In this document: positions 33,377 to 46,680 of the stretch, in pieces
Layout: each line of letters starts with the position of its first letter
Position numbering within the stretch: position 1 is the stretch's first letter
DNA from: Elmis aenea
Taxonomy: Eukaryota > Arthropoda > Insecta > Coleoptera > Elmidae
Length of the DNA stretch: 64,000 nucleotides
Reading direction: 5' to 3'
Assembly: GCA_947652605.1 (NCBI GenBank)
Contig: OX393578.1
Coordinates: forward strand, 52,459,415-52,523,414
Program-made: the position numbers and the translations under genes
Notes under the pieces: generated by a model
Database searches by the model: none
The model's input: the letters and a program-made list of their open reading frames with translations, nothing else
Told to the model about the DNA's origin: nothing

Positions 33377-34075
33377 CTATCGAGCTTTTATAGTACTTTC
33401 ATCAAAATATTTGTTGTATTTTTTCCAAGCAAACCTCTTCTTAGGATCCTTTTTACTTGATAGTGGATTTAAATTGGGCATTAAACCTGAAAATTATTGA
33501 ATATATTGTTATATAATAAAAAAACATTCAAATAACACCAAACTGTTTTATCCACCTTAATAAAAAAATTGCTGTTTTATTTCATGTCTAGCATGTAAAC
33601 ATAGTGGCGACCATGACAGTCCGAGCAAAGCAAAGATTACCAAAAAGATTTTAAATTACCTGCTTTTTGTGCCATAGTAACCAACGAAGACATTCTTTTT
33701 TGTTGCTTTCGACATAAACCGGTTATCCGTCTTGGTAGCATACAGCCATCTGATCTAACAAACTGGCTAACGATCAAAATATCTGTATGCTTTATATCCA
33801 AACCGGAACTACACACTGGACATGCTTTAGTTTCATTTTTAAGTAAGAATTGTTCTCTTGGTGAAGGTACATGTACTCCGCTGATTACCAGCTCTTTACC
33901 ATTTTGTGTTTCGTGCACTAGTAAGTAATTGCCTAATTAATTTCGTCATGCACATCGAATTGTAAATGTACTTACATTCTTTCAAACGTAATGGTGCTGA
34001 AAGGGACAAATTTCTTGTTAAATTAAAACCGAGTAGTCTAGAAGTAGGATAATACAATCTTAGTAGCATTTCCAT
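33377..34075 (-). CDS. mRpS18A: Mitochondrial ribosomal protein S18A (mL66)
   Basis: Structural protein of the mitochondrial ribosome, bS18 family. Exons: 34075-33976, 33932-33660 and 33486-33377, in phase, giving 160 residues, normal for the family. The N terminus (MEMLLRLYYPTSRLLGFNLT) is hydrophobic and basic and looks like a mitochondrial targeting peptide. The core has ACPVCSSGLDIKHTDILIVS followed by QFVRSDGCMLPRRITGLCRK, a bS18 signature with a zinc-type CxxC pair and the later Cys. The C terminus has KKDPKKRFAWKKYNKYF. It is convergent with the NuSAP-like gene. Confidence 0.93.
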
Positions 34076-34430
34076 TTTAATTAATAAATTAGTAGTCGAG
34101 TAGAATTTATTACTACTACATAATATGCTACAACACTTTAATTTGGATCAGCACAGAACAGTTAGGTTATGTTACAACTCATGTATTGTCAAACTCAAGG
34201 ACAATCTTTTACTAGCCAGTGGCGTAACCGTCGTGTTTTATAAGGGATTGCGAATATAGCTAGATAATACACGGTACAAATATACGACTGTTTGTGACGA
34301 TTGGACCATAGATAACTATATACTGAATTGGACAACGAGAAAACCGTGTGTAATTGTCACGTCATTTTTAACAGTTTAAAATATGGCATTTGTTTATCTA
34401 CGATTTGTGAAAATTACAGTACATTAGGTA

Positions 34431-34660
34431 TATCGGGTGATCAACAATGATTGATGCCGCCCGCTAACTTCAGACCGAAAATAAAATAACCAAGTTTATA
34501 TTGGTATCTCAGATATCAGTGTCGTAGTATTATTTTCGTTTTCTGTGACGTTCAGGTTGTGTGTGGTTTTCCTACGCCACTGGTTTTCCCCTATGGGTTA
34601 CCAACCGTTCAAATAAAGTTCCTAACACCCTTGGCATCAGTCATTTTCGATCACCCGATA
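34431..34660. mobile_element. Short TIR element (TATCGGGTGATC ... GATCACCCGATA), copy 1
   Basis: Terminal inverted repeats enclose 230 bp. A close copy lies at 56971-57215. Inside is a CTACGCCACTGG end typical of the CAGTGGCGTAG MITEs, so it appears composite. Confidence 0.75.
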
Positions 34661-35089
34661 TATATTCTGTTCCAAGGTTTGTAGTAATTCGCCTCGGATT
34701 GTTAAATATTGTTGTCTGCACACATAGTTTGCAAAATTAATGTCATTTAACAAAACCACCAATTTTTATGCAGGTTTTATAAAAAAAATCTAGTTTTATT
34801 TGATTTTCTATGATTGCTGCCAACTGTCTAAGTACACCTTGGAAAGAGAGAGAATATAATTTTATCTCACTCTGTTTGCTTCATTCACCACTCATTGTGT
34901 AGATAGGGAATGTGCAATATAGAGATACCATAAATATGATGTATAATAGATACTATATGCGATGAACTCTTCAATAAATAAGTTTAGTACTTAAAATATT
35001 TTAATAATTAATGACCATTACAAAATTAAAACAACATGAAACTAGAAATCAATGTAATATAATAATGTAATGTTACAACGTATTAAATG
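34661..35089. other. Nup133 downstream region, nothing recognised
   Basis: AT-rich, with no open frame or repeat end recognised. It must contain the Nup133 3' UTR. Confidence 0.4.
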
Positions 35090-38000
35090 CTATGAATCTG
35101 ATTGTATTCTTCTCGACACTTGCTCATAACCAGTTTTGATTAGGTACTGAAAAGTTTTATTGTCATGAAAATTTACAAGTCCGGGATCATCCATCACAAC
35201 TTCAAGGGGTGGTAAAAGAGTTTGAGGATCAGATCCTGTAACATAAATTTAAAAATTTATACAGTGTAAAGAAATAATTACAAACATCTTTTACCTAGAG
35301 TTAATGCAACATTGATTAGTCTATAAAACAGTGTACACTGTAAAACTTCGAGAGGATTATCTAAGTTGACTTCCGACCACGAATCTCGCAAAATTGTGTT
35401 TCTCCAAACTTTGAGCATAAGTTCACTTCTCAGTTCAATATCGTCTATGAACATTAACAAATCCAGCGCTTTTTTATATTCAACTTCTGTAGCCTCCTTA
35501 TATTCGTTGCAGATATATAAATTGATCAAGTCTTTGGCTGGAATAACACGCGGCCGAGCAGTATCATATCCGTAATGCTGTAATACGTAATCGGGAAGTT
35601 CCTCCTGGAATGTTATAAGCTCGAGGTACGAATTTATAACCCCTATTTCTTCATCAACTTCACCGACATTGGGTGCCGCTAACTTGGCCAGTTTACTTAA
35701 ACTAAACATAGTTTTCTGGCGCGTCACGGACTCGGTTTCTTCGAACGCTAATTTTTTTAAAGTTTCTGCGGCAGTATCGAACTTCTTATCGAACATATTA
35801 TGTATCCACGATAGCGTTGGATGCTGGGCGAGGAAGCCGGTCAATTTCGCGGCGTTTTTCGTGTTCACAGTTTTCCGACACAGGTCGATTAATTTACCGT
35901 ATTTATTCTGTTGCATGTACCAGGTGCACGCGTACTCCGGAAATCCTTCGACACTGAACCGATCCATGTATTCATATAAACGTTGATCGTTGTTCGTGTG
36001 CGCACATATTGCCACTAGAGACTCGAAGTCCAAGTATTTTTCTGCTAATACCGCTGCTCTTTCGTATTCTCCTACAGTAATTAATGGATTAATTACTTTA
36101 TTTCGATCGCTTTGGTACTGTTTGTATAAAATATCTTCTCGATCGGTTCCTTTTATACTTTCGAGGTGACATTTCCGTCCGTCTAGTATGATATCGATCA
36201 GGCACACCAACTGATCATTTAACATATTGGATAGATTATCGTCACTAGTTAACTTCCCTCCATAATTATACGTCAGCGATTGCTGAAATATATTAAATCA
36301 TTTTGGTAAACAATTTTTAAGTAACATAGTTACACAAAAAAGGCAAAAATAAGTGTTTACTTGTCCTCTGATTTTTTACTGATTTGATATCAAATAAGTG
36401 CTTTAAAATAATTATACAGGGCGTTTCTTAAATATAGCGAAAAAAATTTAGGAGGCAATTCCTTATCGAAAATGAAGGGGGGGCTTTTATATAATTTTTT
36501 CTCCTTTAGGAATTACACCCCCCTAAACAGGAGCGGTAAAATTAGGTTTTTATTTTATTTCTCAAATTTGAATAAATTACATAAAAGCCCCCTTGATTTT
36601 CGATAGGGAATTACCTCCCGAATTTTTTCGCAATATTCAAGAAACACCCTGTATAATAGTAATAGTACCTTCTTCCACCAAATATAATGATACAAAAATT
36701 AACGTCTCCAACTAAACCCACTATTTTATTAACATTATATTGCACTTTACTAAGGATATCTTACAGAATTGCAACATTAGTTCAATACTTTAGTTTAGCC
36801 AAATGGACCCGACATAAGGAACACTTTGTGTATTATTTTAAAATTTGAACTAGTCAGCAATCGCTATAACACTATTGTCAAACAAAGTTTTAAAAAAATT
36901 CGTTACGACATTGCCAAGTTGTGAAATATTAGTATTTCTTAAGAGTCCTGTCCGCCATTCTTTTCATAAAAACTTAAATAACTCAAAAACTTTTGATTTA
37001 CAGCACAAAAAATCGTTAATATTTTTGAAAGAGAATATAATTTTGCATTTTAAAATTACAAAAAATACAGGGTGTTAATATTTAAAAAAACAAAGTTACG
37101 TTTAGGTGCACAAAAACAAAACACTGTGTATAGTATAGTTAAAAATAATTTTAGATTATGTAGAAAATAATCACAAACACTTTTATTCAATGCTATTTTT
37201 TTAAATTTCCTACTAATAACAGAGCTATCGAATAATTCGTCTTGGCCGGGCACACTGGATACAGGGTGTCCCAGATAACATTTCCAGCATGGGGACCCCG
37301 CTTATTATAAGAGATGCAGGTTTGCTTAAATGAGATGAATTATTCCCAAGTACGAGAGAAGCCACAATCAGTTTTTAAAAGTTCAAAATTCCTCGTACTT
37401 CAGATGTTATAGCAAAAAATGTGAAAATGTTGAATTTTTTTTCTCTCATAACTTTTTTATTTTATTCATTAAATCAATTTTGTAAGTACTTTCTTAAGAT
37501 ACTTTTTAATGTAGGTTGTTACTGTTATTTTGGATTTTTTTAATCACTTATCATTTTTAAGATATGACCAATAACTTCGTTTTTTCTTATGGGCTGCGAA
37601 GTTGGCCATGGAATATTTTAATGTGCTATTTTTCCCTCTTTTAAATGAGATATTACTTGCTATACCTATTTTTATAAATATGTCACAAAATGAAGAAAAA
37701 TCGTATTTTACCCATCACTTATCAAGCTATCTATGTAAATAAAAACAAAAAACAACTAATTAAATGTCAAATGATAGTTACTATTTGTGTGGTATCATTT
37801 ATTAGAATTTTATAGTATTGTTGTGTAATTCGATAGTTTTTGTAGCAAATTTGTTATCATATAATTATGGGCACATTTACAACTAATGAAAAAATTGACA
37901 TGTTGAGATGCTACATTAAAAGAGAGAAAAAAAAAACGCACATTAAACTATTCCATAGCCAACTTCGCGGCCCATGAAAAATAATTAAGTTGGGGTAAGA

Positions 38001-41000
38001 TCCCGATAATGATAAGTGATAAATAAATCTAAAAAAACAGTTACATCCTCCATTAAAAAGTACCTTAAGAAAGTACAAATAAAATTGATTTAATGGAGAA
38101 AAAACAAATTCAACATTTAAAATTGTTTGCTATAACATCTGAAATACAAGGAATTTTGTGCTTTTAAAAATTTATTGTAGTTCCTCTCATACTAAGAAAT
38201 AATTCATCTAATTTAAACAAACCTGTATCTCTTATAATAAGCGAGATTCCCATGCTTGAAATGTAATCTGGGACACCCTGTATAAATATTTATACATAAA
38301 TAAATACGATTGCCACTGATAAAGATATGAGATGTGTTTTTTAAATAAACTTATTTATCTTAATAAATAAATTACTTAAATAACTCAAGTTTTCACTTAT
38401 ATTTTATTATTGTATGTCTTAAATTGGCAGAAGTGTAGCAAGTATTTTTATATACAAATCATATTGAGTTAAATATTTGCAAACCTGTAACATTATGGTG
38501 TCATACAAGCCTTCAGGACCAGAAGCAGCAGTCCATGGAAGATAATCTGCAGCTAAACTTGAAGCACTTGGTGAAGACACGAAATGTTTGGCAGTTTGTT
38601 GTCTGTGTTGCATAACATCTTTTAGCACTGCCTGTGAAAACCAATAAACCATTGTTAGTTGCAATAACTTCCAATAACAATCATTCTTCAAATTATCATC
38701 AACAATAAGCTCACCAAAAGCAATTCGTTAGTCTCATAAATGTACATGGCAACTTGGGGAGGATTGCGATCTGAATGCACAACTTCTTCACACGTGTTAA
38801 CAAGTTCTTGTAAAACGCGATACACTTTGGTCACTTCCCTGTAAAACACGTCTTGATTCGATAGTCCGTCTTCATAATCGTTTTTGACGTCACTAACGGC
38901 TTGATCAATAGCGCTCTCCAAAATTTTGCTATTAACTGATTTCTTTAGGGCGATTGCCGCTACCAGTTTCTCCGACAGCTCACCTGATGACATAAACTCG
39001 AAATTCAAAGTCTGTAATACGTATGTCATGGACCACCTTACCTAGCACGTGTATGGTGTACATAATAGTGTCTCTAACGGTGATAGCGGCAAGTTTATTC
39101 AACAATTCGGTTTCTTTTAAGAAGCGCATGAACAAACCGTACGCCAACTGTTTGTCTTCTAGCTGCGATAATATCTGCATGCAAGAGGAGCTACCTAAAC
39201 CAGCAGGTGTGGACTGATCCCAGCGCGGATCACCCGCCGGAACATCGTTTAAGAGCTCTTGACAAACCGTAGCAACTGTTTTATCTAAAACGGCGTCTAC
39301 GCTAGGCACCGTTACCGCTTGAGATGGAAACAATTGCCCTAATATTTCGTGACAAGCCGACTGAAAATAGGCGAAAAAACATTACCCACGAATGACTTAC
39401 AAAAATTATTACTAACCACTTGATTTTTAACGTGGAAAACAAACGCAGCCTTCAGTTGGTTCTCTGTGTCTTTATAAGCACTGTACATTTCATCCGGATC
39501 TATGCTGTAAAGAGTAAGATTTCCCGCGATCGATTCATTCGACGAGACTTCCAACGGTGTCCCGCTGGAAATAATGCTGGCGTTTATGTCCAATCCCATA
39601 TCATTATTAGACACAGCCACCAATCCATAGCTCCTTGAAAAGAATACTGGAGTATTGACGCAGATGGAACCTCCTGTTGGAACGTTATTGTAAAATACTA
39701 ATATCACGAAAATAAAGTTTATGATGCCGGATGGGCAGCAGAGCTGGAGACGAGACACAAAATTTGAACTGATTATGGAGGATGGGACTCTAAATTTGAT
39801 GGAATGGATAAATTCAACTGTTTGGGAGACACTTTATCAGACAATGGAGAAGAGGGAGCTGAGTTACAAGAAATAATGTCTATAGATGTCTCAAGATGTC
39901 TATAGGCATTAGGCCATGTAATCAGGTCAAAGAATATCTCAAGAAGGGTAAAAATTAATATCTACAAAACAATTATAAGAACAATAGTACGGAATGAGAT
40001 GTGGAAAATGAATCAAAAAGAAGAAAAAACATCACATGACTGAGAAAGGAAGTATTACGGAAGATGGAGAAGTAGAACAAAAGAGGAACTGGAGAAATTA
40101 TAATTAATGTAGTGAAGACACAACATACAGGGTGTCCCGTTTTTCGAGGCTAAGCATGGGTATCTCGCTTATCTTAAGAGATACAAAGTCGGTTAAATTA
40201 GACAAAAGTTGCGCATTTTCATGCTGAGCAATAATTTTAAGAGATAATTGCCTTATCATTTTTAGTTTTTGAGATATCGAAAAAAAGCGAAAATTTGTAA
40301 TTTTTGTTTTTTTTTAAATTTAAAAACCAATGAAGCTAGTTTTTTTATAATTCAGACATTATCAGGGCACTTTATTAAGGAGAATTCAAATCTGTCAATA
40401 TCTTTTTTCTATCTTTCAAAATGGCAGAGATACGATATTCAACTATTTTTTGTCTTACGGGTGCCATATTGGATTTTCACATTTTTGAATAAAGATCTTT
40501 TTTCTGATTACAACGATCTATTACATGTCATTGTTAAACTCATACTTTTGGTCAAAATTTCAATTTTTTTGATTTCAAAAATGTGAAAATCCAATATGGC
40601 GCCCATAAGACAAAAAACAGTTGAATATCGTATCTGCCATTTTGAAAGATAGAAAAAAGATATTGACAGATTTGAATTCTCCTTAATAAAGTGCCTTGAT
40701 AATGTCTGGATTAGTAAAAACTAGCTTCATTGGTTTTTAAATTAAAAGATGAAAAAAATTTAACAAATTCTCGTTTTTTGTCGATATCTTAAAAACTAAA
40801 AATGATAAGGCAATAATTATCTTTTGAGATTATTGCTCACTGCTCAGCATGAAAATGCGCAACTTTTTTCTAATTTAACTGACTTTGTATCTCTAAAGAT
40901 AAGCAAGGTACCCATGCTTAGTCTCGAAAAACGGGACACCCTGTATATCAAGATTTCTGGAGAAAAGAATAACGAAACAAGTATTGGAGGAAAAATTTAC

Positions 41001-42872
41001 AGGAAGAAGGATGAGGGGAAGATCCCGAATAAAATGGCTAGAGGCTGTGGAAAAGTACCGGACGAAGAATGGAGGAAGAAATGTTACGCCAGTGGCGTAG
41101 GCAGAATGCTTCTATAGGGGGGGTTAATAAATGCAAAAAGGGCTGGGGACCTATTTTTTAACACAAAATTTACAGTTTTCCAGTTCTATAACGACTTATT
41201 GCAAAACTATGGGGGGGTCCTGACCCCACCTGCCTACGCCACAGTACAAAGCCTAGGGTCAGCTTGGCTGAGAAGCTAATCAAATTAAAAAATAAAATAA
41301 TATTACAATGAAAAATATTAAATTTACTCACCGAGTAGGAAATCTTGTGGTACATTGAATTCCAATACATCAGGTTCTTCTTGTGGTTTAATAACGGTAA
41401 TCGATCGTTGATTGTATACGTACGCGGTTGTACCACTCAATAAAAATCTGTAAAATAACGACTCCGCCGGATTATCTTCCCTATACAATCCACTCATTTT
41501 GAGTATCAAAAAATCTTTGATATTAGTGGGTGCGTGATTCGTATTCGTTTGTACGGAAATCAAAGCGTAATGGACTTGTGGCGAGACGTGCATGTTAACA
41601 GCAGCTGCTAATATGATGACGTTATCTTTGTCAGACTGTATGTCCAATAACCACGTGTCTGTTTCTGTTTGATCTCCACCGCAATTTTCCCAAACTGTCG
41701 CATGGAAGCCATCTCGCACAAAACGATTCAGCTCGGCCACGAAAATCAGTTCTTCAGGTTCTGTCATTGACATTTTCCATTTTTGTAAGGAGTGACCTGC
41801 TAATACGTACACAATCCATGTGTTGTCATGTTCCGCAACCGTCAATACACGCACCAATCTCTAACAAAAAAAATCTTTGTGATATTACTTATTACATAGA
41901 AGCCTCATTTAAATATCAACCAAAGTACTTACCGTTTCAGCAGTTTGTTCCGCAGAAATGGGCCCAAATATGAGAGATGACATTCGCTTGCTAAGGCCGC
42001 TTAACCAACCACTCGGAGTATGTAAAGAATGACAAAGTAAAGAATTCCGCCCTCCTGATAATTGTGGCTGTACCAACACTACTGAACACGTGGTAGTTGC
42101 TAAAATACAACCAAGACCTCCAATATCGGTGAGACTATCACATTCTTGCCCTTGTAAGTCTATTGTTTGTTCTACTGACAGTCCTTCATGTGTAACGGAT
42201 GGCCAATATCTAACAAGTCCTAATTATAAAATAATAATCATTAGCTAGATATTCACACATTAATTAGAAAATGTTTACCTTCTGGGGACACTGCGATGCA
42301 AGAGGGAGTTGACGAAGAACTGGGTACAAAAACAGACACAAGTTCTGCTCTATGGGCTAAGTCACTTTGTGGCAATTGTAGTTCAAAACATTGATTGCTA
42401 ATTGTTTGTCTACGCTGAGAAACTCCAAGTGGAATCGAACATTGTCGATATTGCCAAATCAAAAGCCTCCTACCACAAACCACCCAAGCATATCCACATT
42501 CTGATATTCGTGCAGTTACAACTACATTTCCTATAATTAAAACGTTACAATTATTAAAGACTTCAGAATGCTCCAATTAAATTATTTACGTTCGGCAAAG
42601 GTAAGTGCTTCGGTAATTAAGACTGGAAGTGGATGTCCAAACCGTTCTACAAAGTTGTATGGTGTTTTAAGAATTATTTGAATTGATTGGGTAGATTTTC
42701 CTGATGTACCGAATCGACTAAAATAAGTTAATTTAAAAATAATTAAGTTTATTGAGTAGACTAGGTTACTTACGATGATTTCCTAAAAGCTTGTGGAAGT
42801 AAGGTTCGTTTGCCACTAATATTAAGACGAGATCCTGTAGAAAATGGACTTTTGGTGATGCTTTTATCCATT
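35090..42872 (-). CDS. Nup133: Nucleoporin Nup133
   Basis: Scaffold subunit of the Nup107-160 (Y) complex of the nuclear pore. Exons: about 42872-42775 (98 bp needed by phase; +/-1 in counting), 42717-42590, 42530-42279, 42219-41933, 41860-41332, 39673-39417, 39360-39042, 38983-38715, 38631-38485, 36282-35295 and 35235-35090. Together 1,139 residues, the usual length. The N-terminal half is the beta-propeller (GYAWVVCGRRLLIWQY, VAEHDNTWIVYVLAGHSLQK). GGSICVNTPVFFSRSYGLVA marks the link to the helical domain. The C-terminal helical part includes ILYKQYQSDRNKVINPLITV and EYERAAVLAEKYLDFESLVA. The model ends VSRRIQSDS. Introns hold a LINE remnant split by fold-back element J, plus elements G, H and I. 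Confidence 0.96.
36415..36653. mobile_element. Fold-back element G, short relative of element C
   Basis: TACAGGGCGTTTCTTAAATA at the left recurs inverted (TCAAGAAACACCCTGTA) at the right. Arms share GGAGGCAATTCCTTATCGAA with element C at 5625-6477. Confidence 0.85.
36780..37256. mobile_element. Truncated half-copy of fold-back element B (H)
   Basis: Matches the right half of element B from its centre (CTAGTCAGCAATCGCTATAA) to its end (CGAATAATTCGTCTTGGC). The left arm is missing. Confidence 0.75.
37260..38282. mobile_element. Fold-back element I with an ORF start in its arm
   Basis: TACAGGGTGTCCCAGATAAC at the left recurs inverted at the right (GTAATCTGGGACACCCTGTA). Near 37867 it reads MGTFTTNEKIDMLRCYIKRE, the same start as the reading frame in element M. 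Confidence 0.87.
39780..41088 (+). mobile_element. LINE 3' ORF remnant, split by fold-back element J
   Basis: Fragments before and after element J read like the C terminus of a non-LTR ORF2: ISRRVKINIYKTIIR, then after J RMRGRSRIKWLEAVEK in a shifted frame. Stops and frameshifts make it a relic. It lies inside a Nup133 intron. Confidence 0.65.
40126..40945. mobile_element. Fold-back element J (TACAGGGTGTCCCGTTTTTC ends)
   Basis: About 400-bp arms mirror each other. Both carry GCATGGGTATCTCGCTTAT and GTCGGTTAAATTAGACAAAA-type blocks. An internally deleted copy is element O at 59037-59518. Confidence 0.9.
41090..41245. mobile_element. CAGTGGCGTAG-type MITE in a Nup133 intron
   Basis: GCCAGTGGCGTAGGCAGAAT at the left and CTGCCTACGCCAC at the right; the target duplication is unclear. 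Confidence 0.6.
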
Positions 42873-43879
42873 ATCACAAAAAATTCCTTATTTTAGCACT
42901 TTATAATGCCGGTTAGTTTTAAAATGATGGGCAATGCTTTAATCCATAATATGAAAACCCATAATATGCACTTGCTATATTTTCACCAAGTGTCTATAAT
43001 AATGGTCAAAATAACTACCTATTCAAAACTACATTGTGCTCATACAGCACTTTTATGCATTTTATAAAAACTGCGTACATGCAATAGTTGATCATTGTAC
43101 GTTTAAAATTTTTCCAGTAATAATACTGGCGTTATTGATCATATTTCTGAAAAAATAGTAAAATTACAAGGGTAGTAACGTGGAAAACTGAATCAATTTT
43201 TTAGTTTATATGAAAACACTTGCAGATATTTAAATTCTGATTTAATATTGTCAACCAGCATTAAATTCAGCAGCTTTGCTTAATTCGAGTTTGCTTGCAT
43301 TATTTATTTTGTGGATTTTTTTTTCTGATTTTTTACCCGTTGATAGTCCTTTAAAATAAAAATTACAAACATCCAAGCAAATTCCGCATTATAAAACATG
43401 GCGGGAACATTTCGATGCCTGACGTCATGCAGCAGAATGTACTAGGTGAGGACCGTCTGCACGAAATCGAAAGAAAGTAATGTATTTTGTCCATAAGGGA
43501 GTCCCCTTTTTCGTGCAGAGTCGAAAATCGGCACCAACCAGCGCAGCCAACGAGTCGCGTGTATGACATGGGGTACCATTTTGGAATTATATTGTGTGAA
43601 AGTTTTTTTATAATTGTACATTATCGATAAAAGCGTGTAAAATTCCAAGATTTTGAAGGGCCCGAGTAAATTTGAATTTTTGATTCGTTCAAAAACTCGG
43701 GCGAGTAAGGAAAGTTTCTCAAATCTAGTAGTTTTAGGTAGTGTAAAGATGTAAAGTGTAAGTGTTGAAAAAACGAAGAAAGAACTGGATGGACTGAGAA
43801 CCACGGACGACCGCGAAGTGGTATTTGCCGTTTAGGTATTAAGAGTTGTCATTACTATTAAACGGTTTAACTTTGCAAA
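42873..43879. other. Nup133 upstream region, nothing assigned
   Basis: Presumed promoter. A moderately GC-rich stretch near 43390-43560 has no recognised coding signature. Confidence 0.35.
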
Positions 43880-44103
43880 TACAGGGTGTACCAATAACAA
43901 CTTCCCAGCCCTGTACTGTATTACTTTAGAGATAAAGCTTTGATATTTAATTCAAAATATTAACAGGTTTGCAAGTTCTTTTCAAATAGTGTTCAGAAGT
44001 AAACCGAAAAATAAGATTTAAAAACAAATATCTCAAAAACAATTCAATATATGGGATATGTGTAAATTAGTAATTGCTTTAAAGAAAACTTGCAAACCTA
44101 TAA
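43880..44103. mobile_element. Truncated TACAGGGTG element (K)
   Basis: Only a left end (TACAGGGTGTACCAATAACA) is present, with a short internal inverted pair (GGTTTGCAAGTTCTTTTC / AAGAAAACTTGCAAACC). It stops where a CAGGGGCGGCTCG sequence begins. Confidence 0.55.
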
Positions 44104-44179
44104 GCAGGGGCGGCTCGTCTTTAGGGGCCACAAGGGGCGGGCTCCACCTGTATCTGTGAAGCTAGCAAAATAATAATTT

Positions 44180-44700
44180 ATTTTATTGTATTAATTCTAT
44201 TTTGATTTATTCTCTCAATATGTCCTAGCCATTGCATTCTTCTGGCATTTATCACTTTATCTTATGGTCCTTTCTTTAAAAATTGTATATACCTCCTCCC
44301 TCCTCGTTCGTTCCTCTTATATATCCCTCATCTGTTCTCTTCCCTCCCACTATTCTCCTAATTACCTTCTTAGGGCTTTCTTTGCATTTTTGTTTAATAC
44401 CCAGGTCTCACACCCATAGATCGCTGTAGGTCTTGATATCGTTTTATAAAAACGGAGTTTCGTGCTCCTAGATAAAATGTTTTGCCCTTATTAGATTATT
44501 TAAGACTCCTGCACTTTCGTTGGCTTTCAGTATTCTCATGTTAATGTTATTTTCTTCTTCCATTCTGTTTGTGAGTAGTGTCCCTAAGTACACAAATTCT
44601 TTTACCTCCTCAAATTCCCCTACGACTAGCCTGTCTTCTGTTGTTTTATGATGAAACCCATCCTTGCGCTCAGATATCACATTTAGTAATTGTATTATTA
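44180..44700 (-). mobile_element. LINE ORF2 fragment
   Basis: Minus strand reads DGFHHKTTEDRLVVGEFEEV then KEFVYLGTLLTNRMEEENNI, followed in shifted frames by a YKT-type block and RRMQWLGHIERIN, the standard order at the ORF2 C terminus. Frameshifted. Confidence 0.75.
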
Positions 44701-46680
44701 ATGTGTTGAAGTAGAAATAATTGTTAATAAGTTGTTCAATGAAGTTACTGATTAACTGATTGTTCTTTTTTTACTTTTCAGGTAAAACTAAAGGACTGCT
44801 AAAAGTAGGTCTGCCTTAGTGCAGTTTTTTTAATTTACTGTTTTAAATGTATGCCATGTTTAGTTTTACCCTTAATTTTCGGCAGTATGTTTTTACATAA
44901 TTGTTCTGATAGTTTGAATGTCGCTCGTTCGTTGCGGTAATCCGAGGCGGGTAATCAGGTACGTGATACATTAGGACGTTCGTCGTTTATGCGATTCTGT
45001 AGGCTTCTTAGGTTTAAGACATTATAGGCTAAGTAGGTTGCATGTATTTCAGACTATCAAAACTTTTATGTTTCTAACATGTAGGTACAGTATTGGTTTA
45101 CATTAGTATTAAAATGATGATTAATTTAATATGAAATGGGGCCCTATAAAAATATAACTTTGTATCATTATCAAACTTGTGATTAATTTAATGTGAAATA
45201 AGGGGCTCTTTTAAGAGTTGTGAACCAGGAAACTTTGATTCCCGTACTTGTTACTGCCGAAGATTAAAGTGTTAAGGCAACTTTTTATCGTTATTCGTGT
45301 CTAATTGTATTCGCCATTTTTTTAAGACAGTTTCAACAATCGTCTTCGTTATCTTTGTGATTTGGATGGCTTAACCATGGTTGCTGGCAGCATGGTGCTA
45401 GCTAGGTGGTGCACATGTATCATCTTATGTTTTGAAATGTCTAAACAGTTTAAAAAAGTTGTAGCAAATTGTTTTTGATCCTCTAAGATTTTGGATTTGG
45501 TAGTCCCGTATAAAAAATAGTAACAAAATTCTAATTTTTAAAAACATTTGTACAACAAACTTAAGTTAATACAGTCATGGATTAAATATGTAGTTATCTT
45601 GGTATCTTAAGTAATAATTGAACCTTTTTTTTAAATTAAATTTCGGTCAAGAATTGTTTTACTTTTAAGTAAATTAAAATTGATAGCTAAATATATTTTT
45701 GGGATATTCTCTTTTTAAATTAATGAATAGAGTGCATTACTGTACCAAAAATTCTGTCGGCATCCATGGGCTCAACACTGCAGTTTTCAAAGCGTAGATC
45801 ACCTTTATAAGACCGAAAAGGTAATTATTTGATAAAACACCCAAAAACTTTTCCCCCTAAAACTTTGTTTTTTGTCGGTAGGTTTCAATCTTGTTTTTCC
45901 TGAACCACCTGTACACCTGCATCACTTTTGGAACAGATAGTTGAGGAGTATGATTCCACTGGAATCAATGGTAACGATTTTATTATTTGTTGCTTATCTG
46001 CAGATTAAGAAATTTATTAGGTATTAGCGATTAGCAAATTAGCCTTAATTTATATAGAAAATAAAACTCTACATTTGAAAGAGTCGATTAACTACAAAGA
46101 ATCGCATATTCTATTTCTATTGTGTAGGATTGTCGTCTTAAGTCTTTTCGGTGCGAACCAGTGATGACAAATCAAAAAAATTTCATGTACCAAAATTATT
46201 AAAATGATGCTAATAATACTGTAAAAATTTATGCCAATTTAAATTATTTTGTTTTCGGATAATATAATACTTAAAATATTACAAGTATCAAACAACGATA
46301 AACTAAAGGAGAAAATTTAGGTATATTTAGAAAAACCAAAGAAGTTTAGTTGATCAGTTTCTAAAGATCATTTAATAATACAGCAACGACTTGAAAAAAA
46401 TTTGTTGCGAACATAAAACATGCTGAATGTTTCTGGAGGCCGATTTATCTATAAAAAAATTTGGAAACATGTAGGACGTTCCCTTTTAAAAGTTTAACTT
46501 ACTGTTTGTGATGTTAAAAGTTAAAAGAAATTATTCACCCAAAACAAACACCGTGTATTTGTTCAAAAATTTGACTAGACAGCAGTCCCTGTTGTCGATA
46601 AGTACTTCAAATTATTTTGCTTTGGCGATATTCAGTTGTTTTTTTAAACTCCTGAATCTGTCAATAAAAAAGAAAACGTA
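44701..46680. other. Gene-poor intergenic stretch
   Basis: About 2 kb with no open frame, splice pattern or repeat end that I recognise. It is not clearly palindromic, unlike its surroundings. Confidence 0.4.

Noticed and set aside
44104..44180. hAT element starting CAGGGGCGGCTCGTC
   Set aside because: Only one end is visible; no matching inverted end or 8-bp duplication was found, so boundaries cannot be given.
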